NCBI GenBank assembly: GCA_029204225.1
Contig: CM055094.1
Coordinates: forward strand, 19,412,702-19,476,701
Source: Diphasiastrum complanatum
Lineage: Eukaryota; Streptophyta; Lycopodiopsida; Lycopodiales; Lycopodiaceae
Direction of reading: 5' to 3'
Length of the DNA stretch: 64,000 nucleotides
Position numbers and translations under genes: made by a program. Numbering within the stretch: the stretch's first letter is position 1; each line of letters opens with the position of its first letter. Positions 49,751-60,772 of the stretch are shown here, piece after piece. The notes beneath the pieces were generated by a model that searched no databases, was not told the origin of the DNA, and saw only the letters and a program-made list of their open reading frames with translations.

Positions 49751-50390
49751 TTGCATCATTTGTCGCATCCTTGGACACCATCTACATACATCCACCATGG
49801 ATCCAGAGCGCCATCATCATCCATTTTGAAAACCCTAAGCTGCCGAGACATGCTACATTACACAAGAATCGTCACATCTACGCATCCTTGGACACCATCT
49901 ACATACATCCACCATGGATCCAGAGCGCCATCATCATCCATTTTCAAAAACCCTAAGCTGCCGAGACATGCTACATTACACAAAAATCGTCACATCTAGC
50001 ACGAGCCAAATGCTGAGGGGTATTGCTACTGGAGCTTGTCAAAACCACACATTCAACACCAATTTCGGTTGAAAGCTCTCTACTAGTACGTTATTGCGAA
50101 GAAACATCATCGTTTCCACATCCTATCAGAGCGACATTGCTCCAAATTTTTCCACAAATTTCTAGTCTCCATACACTGCCGAGCAATACTCTACATACAC
50201 TGCTCATAGAGCCGAGCCCCCATACTCTGCAATCACCATGGACCGAGCCGAGCATCCATACTATGCATTCACTGTGGACCAAGCTGAGCATCCATACTCT
50301 GCATACAAAGTTGACTGAGCCGAGTCCATCAAAAGTCGACCGATCCGAAGCCCTCCACAGTCGATCGAGCCGAGACTCCACTTGTAAATA
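49751..50390 (+). repeat. Leader module P, copy at 50 kb, with 117-bp duplication
   Basis: P leader with tandem duplication at 49766-50000. It ends at CGAGACTCCACTTGTAAATA, where it joins module W instead of X. The copy at 58.2-58.74 kb has the same join. Confidence 0.6.
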
Positions 50391-51470
50391 AATTTTAAAA
50401 ACCATACTATGGTATTTAAAGATAAGTTTGACCAGATAGTCTCTATTTATGGGGAGACTAATGTACTACCATCATCGATGGTTTGCTCGGCGGAAGTTAT
50501 GGAAAAACTACATGATTCTAAGTATGAGCTTTTTCATCTTGTTTTGAAATCTCGTATGCATTGTGATGTGAATGATGATGTGAATGTGTTAACATGTTTT
50601 AACACCAAAAATTAGCATCAAGAATAGCTTTTAATGCAAGATTTAAAAAAGAGTTCAATGATGTTTTTCCTAAATAGGTAAGATTTTATGAGGTACATAC
50701 TTCTAATTATATTGCAGTCCGTTTTAAGCACATAATCAAATTTTTCCAAAGTGAAATCTTTGAAATGTTTCAGAAAAGAGCAAGAACATAAAGATAGATT
50801 TTCAATTTCAAAATTGCAGAAAACATCAAACAGAAAGTACCATTTACTTTTGATGTTAGGTAAGTATGACCAAGCAAACACAATATCATGGAAGGACTTG
50901 TGTATATAAGGCCAAAGATCTGTAATAAAATACAAGTGTAAAAGTGTCTCACATGAATGGTCTCAAACATTCTAGTACAGTAGCGTAAATGTAAAAATAT
51001 CTTTGCCTTGTCCTTGTGCGTGCTGAGTTGTAGTCGATCCACCATATTTCTAGTGAGAGTTCTTCTATGCAGATCCTCAACATCCTGTGAGCCAGTTAAT
51101 CCCTGTAAAAGTTTAGTCTTTTAGCCGGTAAGTCTTCTTTTGCACCACTCCCTTGTCCTTTCTTTCCTTTATATCATGTATACTTCTTTCTTTTTCCCAT
51201 ATTTTGTCCAAAAACCACCGAACTAGGGTTGTTTAGGTTGAAAGAACCAGGTCTTTCATTTGAGTTTTGGAAGAATTTATCTTGGACAGCGAAAAAATTT
51301 GTTCTTTTGAGGAGGCGTTCAGTCTCTCTGATGTTTTCAGCATCTCCTAAGTTGGCAAGGAGTTTAACAGAAAGGGTTTGCAACAAATCAATCATGTGCT
51401 GGCATAAAAAGAGAAAAGTAGGTGTGACTTGACAACATCTCTGGCGAGCTTGTGTAGCCAAAGAAAAAAG
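50391..51470 (-). pseudogene. Module W copy 1, possible captured gene fragment
   Basis: Minus-strand text includes LKHFKDFTLEKFDYVLKTD, VDRLQLSTHKDKAKIFLHLR preceded by an acceptor-like TTTTACAG, and LLQTLSVKLLANLGDAENIR, then NFFAVQDKFFQNSNERPGSF. The alternation of protein-like blocks and acceptor-like sites suggests exons and introns of an ordinary gene. The second copy at 58741-59771 keeps most of it at about 95% identity. I cannot name the source gene. Confidence 0.4.
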
Positions 51471-52301
51471 CCATTCATCTGATTCTGGAAGAACGCACCA
51501 GGGAAGAATTTACTAAGATTGTTTATCATGAAACACGATGACCCAAAAAAGAAAAGAAATGACATGGAGACCCATTTTTTTATGTCGTTTTTTTTGTTTA
51601 ATTTTATTAAAAAAATATCCATATTTATAATGCTTTAAATAAAGATATTGTAATGCTAAAAAAAAAGTTGTATTTTGCAAAAAAATTAATCAACCTACTA
51701 AAATTTTGTTAGTAGATTTTTGTTAATAATTGCAAATTAGCTTATATGAAATAATAATACTATTCAAAATAAAATCATTGGACACAACCATTAGAATAAC
51801 TAAGAAAAACCTTTTTGCTTATTAAAACAAAAGTTTCAATGTTTTTTTAAAAATTTTAAAAGTGTTTTAAATTACAATTCTTGTATCAAGAAATTTTTTT
51901 TTCAAATTATGACAAAATTTTAATCAGTATTTAAATCTTTACTTATATTTAAACATTAAATGATTGCAAATGAAATTATTTCTAAAAACTTCTTATAAAA
52001 ACACAACGAAAAATTAAAATATTAAAAACCTGACAGTTCGTTGCAATTTTAGTTTTGCTAATATTTAAATCATTAAAAAACTGCTAAATCTATATTTCTA
52101 ATACAAACAAATTTAAAAACATTAAATTAATCAAAAAGATTTTAATACACAATATTTCAAGGAAATATAAACGCAATTGTTTTCTAAAATAAAAGAGAAT
52201 TTATTACTCCCAGAAATCATCAAGATCATTTACATTTTTTGTTTCTTTGAAGGAGCCATTGCAGTGTCAATTGACACCTCTTCCACAATTTTCTTGACAA
52301 C
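51471..52301. other. AT-rich region, no gene
   Basis: Very A+T-rich from about 51590 to 52230 with many A or T runs. Minus-strand text at 51392-51590 (FFQNQMNGFFLWLHKLARDV) may continue module W. Near 52200-52300 a short minus frame (IVEEVSIDTAMAPSKKQKM) is unassigned. Confidence 0.45.
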
Positions 52302-53066
52302 TGTAACCACATTTATCCTGAACTAGGACATCAGCAAACTCCCCTTTATCACCCACTTTTCCACTAGTAGGAGGTTGGGGTTCTTTTTGATTAAAATATA
52401 GCAAAATAAACTCATTTGATTCTAGAAATGATGGAGAAAACACCTACTTAAAATCCAAACAAGATCTAGAAACTAGATTACTAATCAATGCATTGATTCC
52501 TAGTTTATCTTGGCTTGAACTCCATGAATTATCTCCAAAACTCTTCACACATGTGGATGTACGGCTTGCTGCTGCCTGCGTACTGTACCTGCAACTCCAA
52601 TCTCATTCAATGATGATAAAAAATCATAAGCCAATAGCATTCATCAGTCAAATCATAGACTCAAACTAGTCAAGAAGAAAAATCTCAATTTTGCTCATAA
52701 TTGGATGGAAATCCCATCACATATTTATACATGTAGAGCTCGAATTTGAGCGTATTACGGCTTCTATGTAATCATCACAACCTAACCCTAACATCCAACC
52801 TAAAGATCCAGTTGATCCACCCTATTTAGGGTCGATACCTCGAGATCCAAAAACAATGCAAAAACTACTATTTTAAGCTCCTACTTTTTTTCTACCCTAT
52901 CTATGCACTCTTTGGACACATTCCAAAGGTACCATTCCAAAGCTAGGTTAATAATTTGACTTAGAATAAGGTATCCTATGCTTTTGGCATGTGTGACATC
53001 CCACATCATGGCCTCAAAGTCATTTACAAGTGGAATTTATGCAAACTAGCTTGTGTAAATTTAACA
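52302..53066 (-). mobile_element. Copia-2 LTR, second copy (765 bp)
   Basis: Same length as 2415-3179 and about 95% identical by eye. It starts TGTAACCACATTTATCC and ends TTTAACA before CTCCTCCTC. Confidence 0.7.
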
Positions 53067-53172
53067 CTCCTCCTCACAACTAGTTTGAAGATAACATAGA
53101 ATTGCTATCAACCCTAGGGCTGACCTTAACTTCACAAATGCAGCTATTTGAAGTGGTTTAGTGAGGATATCA
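53067..53172 (-). pseudogene. Copia-2 RNase H extreme C-terminus, second copy
   Basis: Only about 35 codons remain (ADILTKPLQ(I)AAFVKLRSAL and the tail to the purine tract). It is cut at GAGGATATCAG, where module F begins. Confidence 0.65.
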
Positions 53173-54009
53173 GTAGATTAATATTGATGTGTGATGTCCC
53201 TTTGTGTGAATATTTTCTGGATCCAAACATCTAGTGTGTGGCTGTTAGGCTAGAGATAGCATGATATATTAATCTCAACATCCATTGGAGCGAGCTTCCC
53301 ATCCACTTGAACACAAAACTTACAAGACTATTTGCTTCATGATGTAAATGTGAATGCAACTTATCAACCATTACAGAAAATTTGAGCACAAAAGGGGCCT
53401 TTCAAAGACATACCTTTTATTTTTTTTCTCAAAAGTTTCTTCCACATGGTCCAATCAAAACACTCAAATTTGAAATCTACGTAACGTAGCTCCTTCAAAT
53501 TGATTTTCTTTTCTTTTTAAAAGAACTGTAATTTTGCGTCGGGGCAGCCCTTAAATAAGCCATTTTATTTGTAGTATAGTATGCAACTCAGCAAAAAAAC
53601 AGTGTAACTTTTGAGCGGCAACTCAAATAGAGACGATTACAGTGCCATTAGAAAGCCCTCGACGAGAGCTTTTTCAACGACACCCAACATGACCCAGTTC
53701 TGAGCTACGGTGAAGAGGTTATGGCCAGTAAGGGAGTAGCATTATGGTGCATTTAAGAGTAAAGGATCAAGCAAATACTTATAAAACTGGTATATGGCAA
53801 GTTAGACACAATGATAAATTCATGAGAATAAGTTAGTGAAGCTCAAAAAGTCATTTGGAGTGAGTTCTTGCCGACTCCCAATTTGTTACCTTGCTATTTG
53901 TGAACTTGCCCCAAGATAAGGTGAAAAAAAACTTTTAATATTATGAATGACAACCACGAAGCTATCATAGTTTCAATCAACATCGATATAATTAAACAAC
54001 AAAAATCAT
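53173..54009 (+). repeat. Modules F (short) and M, copy C
   Basis: Same order as 13681-14479. No gene is present. Confidence 0.65.
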
Positions 54010-54950
54010 GACATACATGGGAACATTACAAAAAATCACAATATCACGCTTTCTAGCCATGCTGCCATGCATGCTTTTTAGAAAATGAAAACAAACTCTG
54101 ATGGGAGAATATTTGATACTGGCACTTCCTTCTTCAGGCATGGAATTGAAATTCAGAAGCCTTGAAAAGCTATAACTTCAAAGGATCGATTTTCCATCTT
54201 TTAGGGGCGAGCTATCATTCGCTACGACAATGCTTCATTACTCCTTTCGCATCCTTGGACACCATCTACATACATCCACCACGGATCCGGAGCGCCATCA
54301 TCATCCATTTTCAAAAACCCTAAGCTGCCGAGATCTGCTACATTACACAAAAATCGTCACATCTACACGAGCCAAATGCTGAGCGGTAGTGCTCCTGAAG
54401 CTTGTCAAAACCCCACATTCAACACCGATTTGGGTTGAAAGCTCGCTATAGTACGTTACTACGAAGAAACATCACTGTTTCCACATCCTATCAAAACGAC
54501 ATTGCTCCAAAATTTTCCACAAATTTCTAGCAACATAACTTAGGAAAAGTAAGAATCATTCCACTCTATTACAAACAAGACTTTTCCTTCAAATATTTTC
54601 AACCCAAGTGGATTCCCACAAGTAGTAATTTATATGACATAACATTCTTTCAGAAGAATAACTTCATGCTGGAAAGAATTCATATAAACTAGTGTGATGT
54701 CTATATTCGAGAAATTACTAAGAAGTACATTGTCGAGCAATACTCTACATACACTGCTCATAGAGCCGAGCCCCCATACTCTGCATTCACTATGGACCGA
54801 GCTGAGCATCCATTCTGCATACAAAGTTCACCGAGACGAGTCCATCAAAAATCGACCGATCCGAAGCCCTCCACAGTCGACCGAGCCGAGACTCCACTTG
54901 TCTGTTACCAGAGCCGAACCTTCAACAGAGTCCTCAGCCAAGTCCATAAC
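54010..54950 (+). repeat. Leader module P, copy C, with a 203-bp insertion
   Basis: P leader as at 14480-15250 but interrupted at 54531-54733 by sequence absent from every other copy. The insertion starts CAACATAACTTAGG and ends AGAAGTACATTG, and replaces about 14 bases of leader. No terminal repeats or target duplication are evident. Confidence 0.6.
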
Positions 54951-55674
54951 ATGTCTGCCACAACATTTTCCAGTTTTGATGACCCAACTCTAGACAGAAT
55001 TGACATCACCATGGAAAGCCTCGATATCTATGAGATGAACATTTGGTACCAGGAGGCACACTAGTTCCTGAGCCACATAGAGTTCCAACTTCATCTTTTG
55101 ATCAGTGGCTATCACAGCCCCTTTTGATTGCATATTGCTTATAACCCCACCGACAAATTTTCCAGTTCATGTTACCTCCTAACCAAAATTTTGTTTATAT
55201 TATCCCTATTTCTGGAGCTGACCTCAATACATTTGGCTTCCCTAGGGGACCGAACACAGTTAGTAGGACCCTCAAGAAAATTGAATCCATAGCATACTTC
55301 AAATACATAGACCCCTCAGCGGACAAATGGAAAAAAAAGATGGTTACCGTATTGAGGCCATAAATGATAAGCCCTTAGCTGCTCCATGTGCCTATCTAGC
55401 GAAATATACACAGCGCTATAGGTCCAAGATCACGCGTATCCCCATGAAACTATTCCACATGATGGCTGATTCTAGACTACACAATGAGAACCTTTATGAC
55501 TGGTCCCAGTTTGCTTCCAACTGCCTCCATGACTATATCAAGAACAAGCAAACCTCCACGTTATTAGGCTATCTTCTGATAGATGTCACTTTGCAACAGT
55601 TGAGCCACCGACCTCGAGTTCGAGACCAGTTGATACTAGCAGATAAAAGCTTGGGAGACTCCCTCGGAACCAGC
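54951..55674 (+). pseudogene. X ORF, copy C
   Basis: ATG with MSATTFSSFDDPTLDRIDIT, the shared TAG after EAH, then NQNFVYIIPISGADLNTFGF and, after a one-base shift near 55330, KKDGYRIEAINDKPLAAPCA to SLGDSLGTS. Joined to gag-B at 55674 exactly as in copies A and B. Confidence 0.6.
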
Positions 55675-55880
55675 GATCCACTATTCTCACCTTGAGTTTG
55701 AGGCTTTTGCTGTTGCTGTTGCACTTGATTGTTGCCCTTGGAATAGTCTTTCTTCTTGGTGTAGAGGGCCATGGATTTGTCTTTGATGGACAGGCCGTTG
55801 GTCTTTCTTCGCATTTCTTCCTGAAGAAGATGACCGATCACCTTTTGAAGAGTGAGGTCGGGTTTTGTGGAGATCATCAC
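55675..55880 (-). pseudogene. Copia gag-B fragment in chimera G, copy C
   Basis: Reads LTLQKVIGHLLQEEMRRKTN and KKDYSKGNNQVQQQQQKPQ on the minus strand, in frame with the pre-integrase block upstream. This gives the longest open stretch of the chimera (55569-56075). Confidence 0.6.
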
Positions 55881-57051
55881 CCCTTTAGCAATGATCTTGC
55901 CATCCTTCTTGATGCTACATGTATTTGTGGCGAACTCCACAATCAAACCATTGTCAAGCAATTGCCCTACACTAAGCAAGTTCTTAGTGATACTGAAAAT
56001 GTAAAGCACTCCATCAATCTTGATCTTCCTTGAAGATCCCAAGCATAAAGGTATGGATCCTATTCCTTCTATCATATAAGCATAATTATTTGCTGTAAAA
56101 CTTTACGTGATAGGTCCTTCATAGGTAGATAAGGTTGAAAAATACTCCCTCGTACTTGTCATGTGGGAGGTAGCCCCACTATCTATCCACCAAGGGTCTT
56201 CACCTCTTATGCTTGAAGATGGGAAACTTGACATCATGACAAAATCTTCATGAGAGCTCTCCTCTTCCTCTTGACCAAGGTTTTCTTGACTTAGAGTTTG
56301 CTTCTTCTTGAAGCACTCCAAGGCATAGTGCCCCGTCTTGCCACTACTTATCCTTCTTTGATCTTTGACTTATCCTTCTTTGGCTTGCTCAAGCTTTGAC
56401 TTGGTTCTTCTTGAATGCAACACCTTTGCCTTTGTATTTTCTCTTGATCTTGATGAAAAGAGCCTTGTCATCTCCATCATTGAGAGAGAGCTTCTCCATC
56501 CTTGACTTGATGTGAGTTCTCCTACTCTCCTCAACCATGAGGAATCCTTGGAGATCTTCAAGTGAAGGCAACTTGCCCATGATTGCATAGCCTTGCACCA
56601 AGTTAGGAAAATCCACACTTAAACCATTCAAGATTGGACAAGTTCACTTTCCTTGATGGAATCTCCTCTGTAAGCAAGCTCTTTGTTTAAGTCCTTGACT
56701 CTCAGCACATATGGATTTGATTCTTCAAGGATATCAACCTTGAAGTATTCTTGGATTCATATATCTTTTGAAGAGTTTCCCATGATTCTGGAGCCAAGAT
56801 GCAAGCACCTACCTCCTTAAGAAGCTGATGAGCTACATTCATTTTATACAATGGAGAGCAACCTTGCACCTCCTTTTGTATTTTGTAGCTTCTTGAGGGT
56901 GAATAGGCTCATCCTCTTCGCCACTCCCTATATCCATTAGATCTTGTAAATTAAGCATTGATTCCATTCTTAGCTTCCAAATTGAATAATTAGAAACATT
57001 CAATCTATCATGTGAATCCAAAAGATATGCATTCATTGATCTCGACTTCAC
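55881..57051 (-). pseudogene. Copia-2 gag, protease and pre-integrase in chimera G, copy C
   Basis: Same content as 16183-17325. The N-terminus runs from 57051 (NAYLLDSHDRLNVSNYSIWK, with a stop after HCIK). The zinc-knuckle region is partly deleted near 56340 (CHxxC lost). Protease reads DPWWIDSGATSHMT. Frame breaks are near 56830, 56640, 56370 and 56100. Confidence 0.75.
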
Positions 57052-57335
57052 AAGGATATAGGATTCACCTAACTTGAACCAAAAGGAATCATATGCACAT
57101 AAATATGCCTCTTCAAATCATTCCTACAAGATTAGTTGAATCATCAAGCAATAATCAATCCAAACTATATCACAAATCAAGCAAAATTGAACACAATCTT
57201 GACTAGAATTGCATTCACTTGATGAGCACTTGTCAAAAACTTTGGGCTGACCCTAAAATTTAATTTCTAGGATCTCAATAAGTCTAAGAACTAACTATTA
57301 TAGTACCAAAGATAAGGATCTACCTTATTGATTGA
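57052..57335 (-). other. Copia-2 leader and link to module F, copy C
   Basis: Equivalent of 17326-17609. No gene is present. Confidence 0.55.
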
Positions 57336-58740
57336 AAACTACGTGGCAGACCTACGTGGTAGCCCTATGTCCCTTTGTGTGAATATTTTCTGGATCCAAA
57401 CATCTAGTGTGTGGCTATTAGGCTAGAGATAGCATGATATATTAATCTCAACATCAATTGGAGCGAGCTTCCGATCCACTTGAACACGAAACTTACAAGA
57501 CTATTTGCTTCATGATGTAAATGTGAATCCAACTTATCAACAATGTGATTCCCTAGTGCACAATGTATCACTATCATCACGTGGCAGAAAGTGATTCACT
57601 TTTGTGCATATGTTCCATAGAGATGTGAGACACTTTACCGCAAATAGGCTTGAAAAAATTGGAAGGTAATTTGGTTGTACAAGAAGCAAGCGTTAAAGAT
57701 TGTGCTCTCAAACCAATAATATCACAAGCTACATTCAAATGTGCTAAGATAACACGAAAGTGCAGCACAATTTGCTTATAATAGGCTACTTGCAAATTAT
57801 CATAATCATGGTGAGCTGCAAACTCGCTTTTTTCCATTACAAATTAGCCTACACTTGGTACAAATAGCATCATTTCCACCAAAAAGAAACTTTCAGAGGA
57901 AGTTGATTTGTAGAAAAACTAGAATTTCAACCTCATAAAACTCTTTAAGAATCTAGGTCCTTAATTTTCTCATTTGGTGTAGCTATGTATATAAGCAAAT
58001 GTTGCAGAACATTACAAAAAGTCACAATATCATGCTTTACTGCCATGCTGCCATGCATGCTTTTTAGGAAATGCAAACAAACTCTGATAGAGGAAGATTT
58101 GATGCTGGCACTTTCTTCTTTAGGCATGGAAATGGAATTCAAAAGCTTTGAAAAGCTATAGCTTCAGAGGATTGATTTTCCATCTTTTAGTGGCAATCTA
58201 TCATTTGTTACGACCCTGCTTGATTACTCCTTCTCATCCTTGGACACCATCGACATACATCCACCATGGATCCAGAGTGCCATCATCATCCATTTTCAAA
58301 AACCCTAAGCTGCCGAGATCTGCTACATTACACAAAAATCATCACATCTAGCATGAGCCAAATGCTGAGGGGTAGTGCTACTGGAATTGTCAAAACCACA
58401 CATTCAACACCGATTTGGGTTGAAAGCTCTCTACTAGTACGTTATCGTGAAGAAACATCATCGTTTCCACATCCTATCAGAGCGACATTGCTCCAAAATT
58501 TTCCACAAATTTCTAGTCTCCATACACTACCGAGCAATACTCTACATACACTGCTCATAGAGCCGAGCCCCCATACTCTGCAATCACCATGGACCGAGCC
58601 GAGCGTCCATACTATGCATTCATTGTGGACCAAACTGAGCGTCCATACTCTGCATACAAAGTTGACTGAGCCGAGTCCATCAAAAGTCGACCGATCCGAA
58701 GCCCTCCACAGTCGTTTTAGCCGAGACTCCACTTGTAAAT
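57336..58740 (+). repeat. Modules F and P, copy at 58 kb
   Basis: Full F, then P with a mutated TATA (TACAAATAG). P joins W at about 58740 exactly as at 50390. M is missing between F and P, as in copy 1 at the window start. Confidence 0.6.
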
Positions 58741-59771
58741 AGATTTTAAAAACCATACTCTGGTATTTAAATATAAGTTTGACCAGATACTCTCTATTTA
58801 TGGGGAGATTAATGTACTCCCATCATCGATGGTCTGCTCGGCGGAAGTTATGGAAAAACTACATGATTCTAAGTATGAGCTTTTTCATCTTGTTTTGAAA
58901 TCTCATATTCATTGTGATGTGAATGATGATGTGAATGTGTTAACATGCTTTAACACAAAAAATTAGCATCAAGAACAGCTTTCAATGCAATATGTAAAAC
59001 AAGACTTCAATGATGTTTTTCCTAAATAGGTAAGATTTTCTGAGGTACATACTTCTAATTATATTGCAGTCCATTTTAAGCACATAATCAAATTTCTCTG
59101 AAATGAAATCTTTGAAATGTTTTAGAAAAGAGCAAGAACATAAAGATAGATTTTCAATTTCAAAATTGCAAAAAACATCAAACAGAAAGTACCATTCACT
59201 TTTGATGTTAGGTAAGTATGACCAAGCAAACACGATATCATGGAAGGACTTGTGTATATAAGGCCAAAGATCTGTAGTAAAATACAAGTGTATAAGTGTC
59301 TCACACGAATGGTCTCAAACATTCTATTACAGTATTGTAAATGAAAAAATATCTTTGCCTTGTCCTTGTGCGTGTTGAGTTGTAGTCGATCCACCGTATT
59401 CCTAGTGAGAGTTCTTCTATGCAGATCCTCAACATCCTGCGAGCCAGTTAATCCCTGTAAAAGTTTAGTCTTTTAGCCGGTAAGTCTTCTTTTGCACCAC
59501 TCCCTTGTCCTTTCTTTCCTTTATATCATGTATACTTCTTTCTTTTTCCCATATTTTGTCCAGAAACCACCGAACTAGGGTTGTTTTAGGTTGAAAGAAC
59601 CAGGCCTTTCATTTGAGTTTTGGAAGAATTTATCTTGGACAGCAAAAAAATTTGGTCTTTTGAGGAGGCGTTCAATCTCTCTGATGTTTTCAGCATCTCC
59701 TAAGTTGGCTAGGAGTTTAGCAGAAGGGTTTGTAGCAAATCAATCATGTGCTGGCGTAAAAAAGAGAAAAG
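58741..59771 (-). pseudogene. Module W copy 2
   Basis: Matches 50391-51435, with the same minus-strand blocks (DRLQLNTHKDKAKIFFHLQY; SKLARSLAEG-region on the other strand). It ends at AAAGAGAAAAG, where an inverted P fragment begins. Confidence 0.45.
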
Positions 59772-60772
59772 CTTTTCAAGGCTTCTGAATTTCATTTCCA
59801 TGTCTGAAGAAGGAAGTGCCAACATCAAATCTTCTCCCATCAGAGTTTGTTTTCATTTCCTAAAAAGCATGCATGGCAGCATGGCAGTAAAGCGTGATAT
59901 TGTGATTTTTTGTAATGTTCCCATGTATGTGATGATTTTTGTTGTTTAATTATATCGATGTTGATTCAAGCTATGATAGCTTCGTGGTTTTCATTCATAA
60001 TATCAAAAGTATTTTTTCACCTTATCTTGGGGCATGTTCACAAATAGCAAGGTAACAAATTGGGACTCGGCAAGAACTCACTCCAAATGACTTTTAGAGC
60101 TTCACTAACTTATTCTCATGAATTTATCATTGTGTCTAACTTGCCATATACCAGTTTTATAAGTATTTGCTTGATCCTTTACTCTTAAATGCACCATAAT
60201 GCTACTCCCTTACTGGCCATAACTTCTTCACCGTAGCTCGGAACTGGGCCATGTTGGGTGTCATTGAAAAAGCTCTCGTCGAGGGCATTCTAATGGCACC
60301 ATAATCGTGTCAATCCAAGTTGTTGTTCAAAAGTTACACTATTTTTTTGCTAAGTTGCATACTATACAACAAATAAAATGGCTTATTTACGGGCTGCCCC
60401 GACGCAAAATTACAGTTCTTTTAAAAAGAAAAGAAAATCAATTTGAAGGAGCTACGTTACGTAGATTTCAAATTTGATTGTTTTGATTGGACCATGTGAA
60501 AGAAACTTTTAAGAAAAAAATAAAAGGTATGCTTTTGAAAGGCCCCTTTTGTGCTCAAATTTTCTATAATGGTTGATAAGTTGGATTCACATTTACATCA
60601 TGAAGCAAATAGTCTTGTAAGTTTTGTGTTCAAGTGGATCAGAAGCTCGCTCCAATGGATGTTGAGATTAATATATCATGCTATCTCTAGCCTAACAGCC
60701 ACACACTAGATGTTTGGATCCAGAAAATATTCACACAAAGGGACATCACACATCAATATTAATCTACTTTCA
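59772..60772 (-). repeat. Inverted P fragment, M and short F, copy D
   Basis: Inverted order of P (to about 59925), M, and short F, ending at TTAATCTACTTTCA. With the direct modules at 57336-58160 this forms imperfect inverted repeats around W. No gene is present. Confidence 0.6.
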
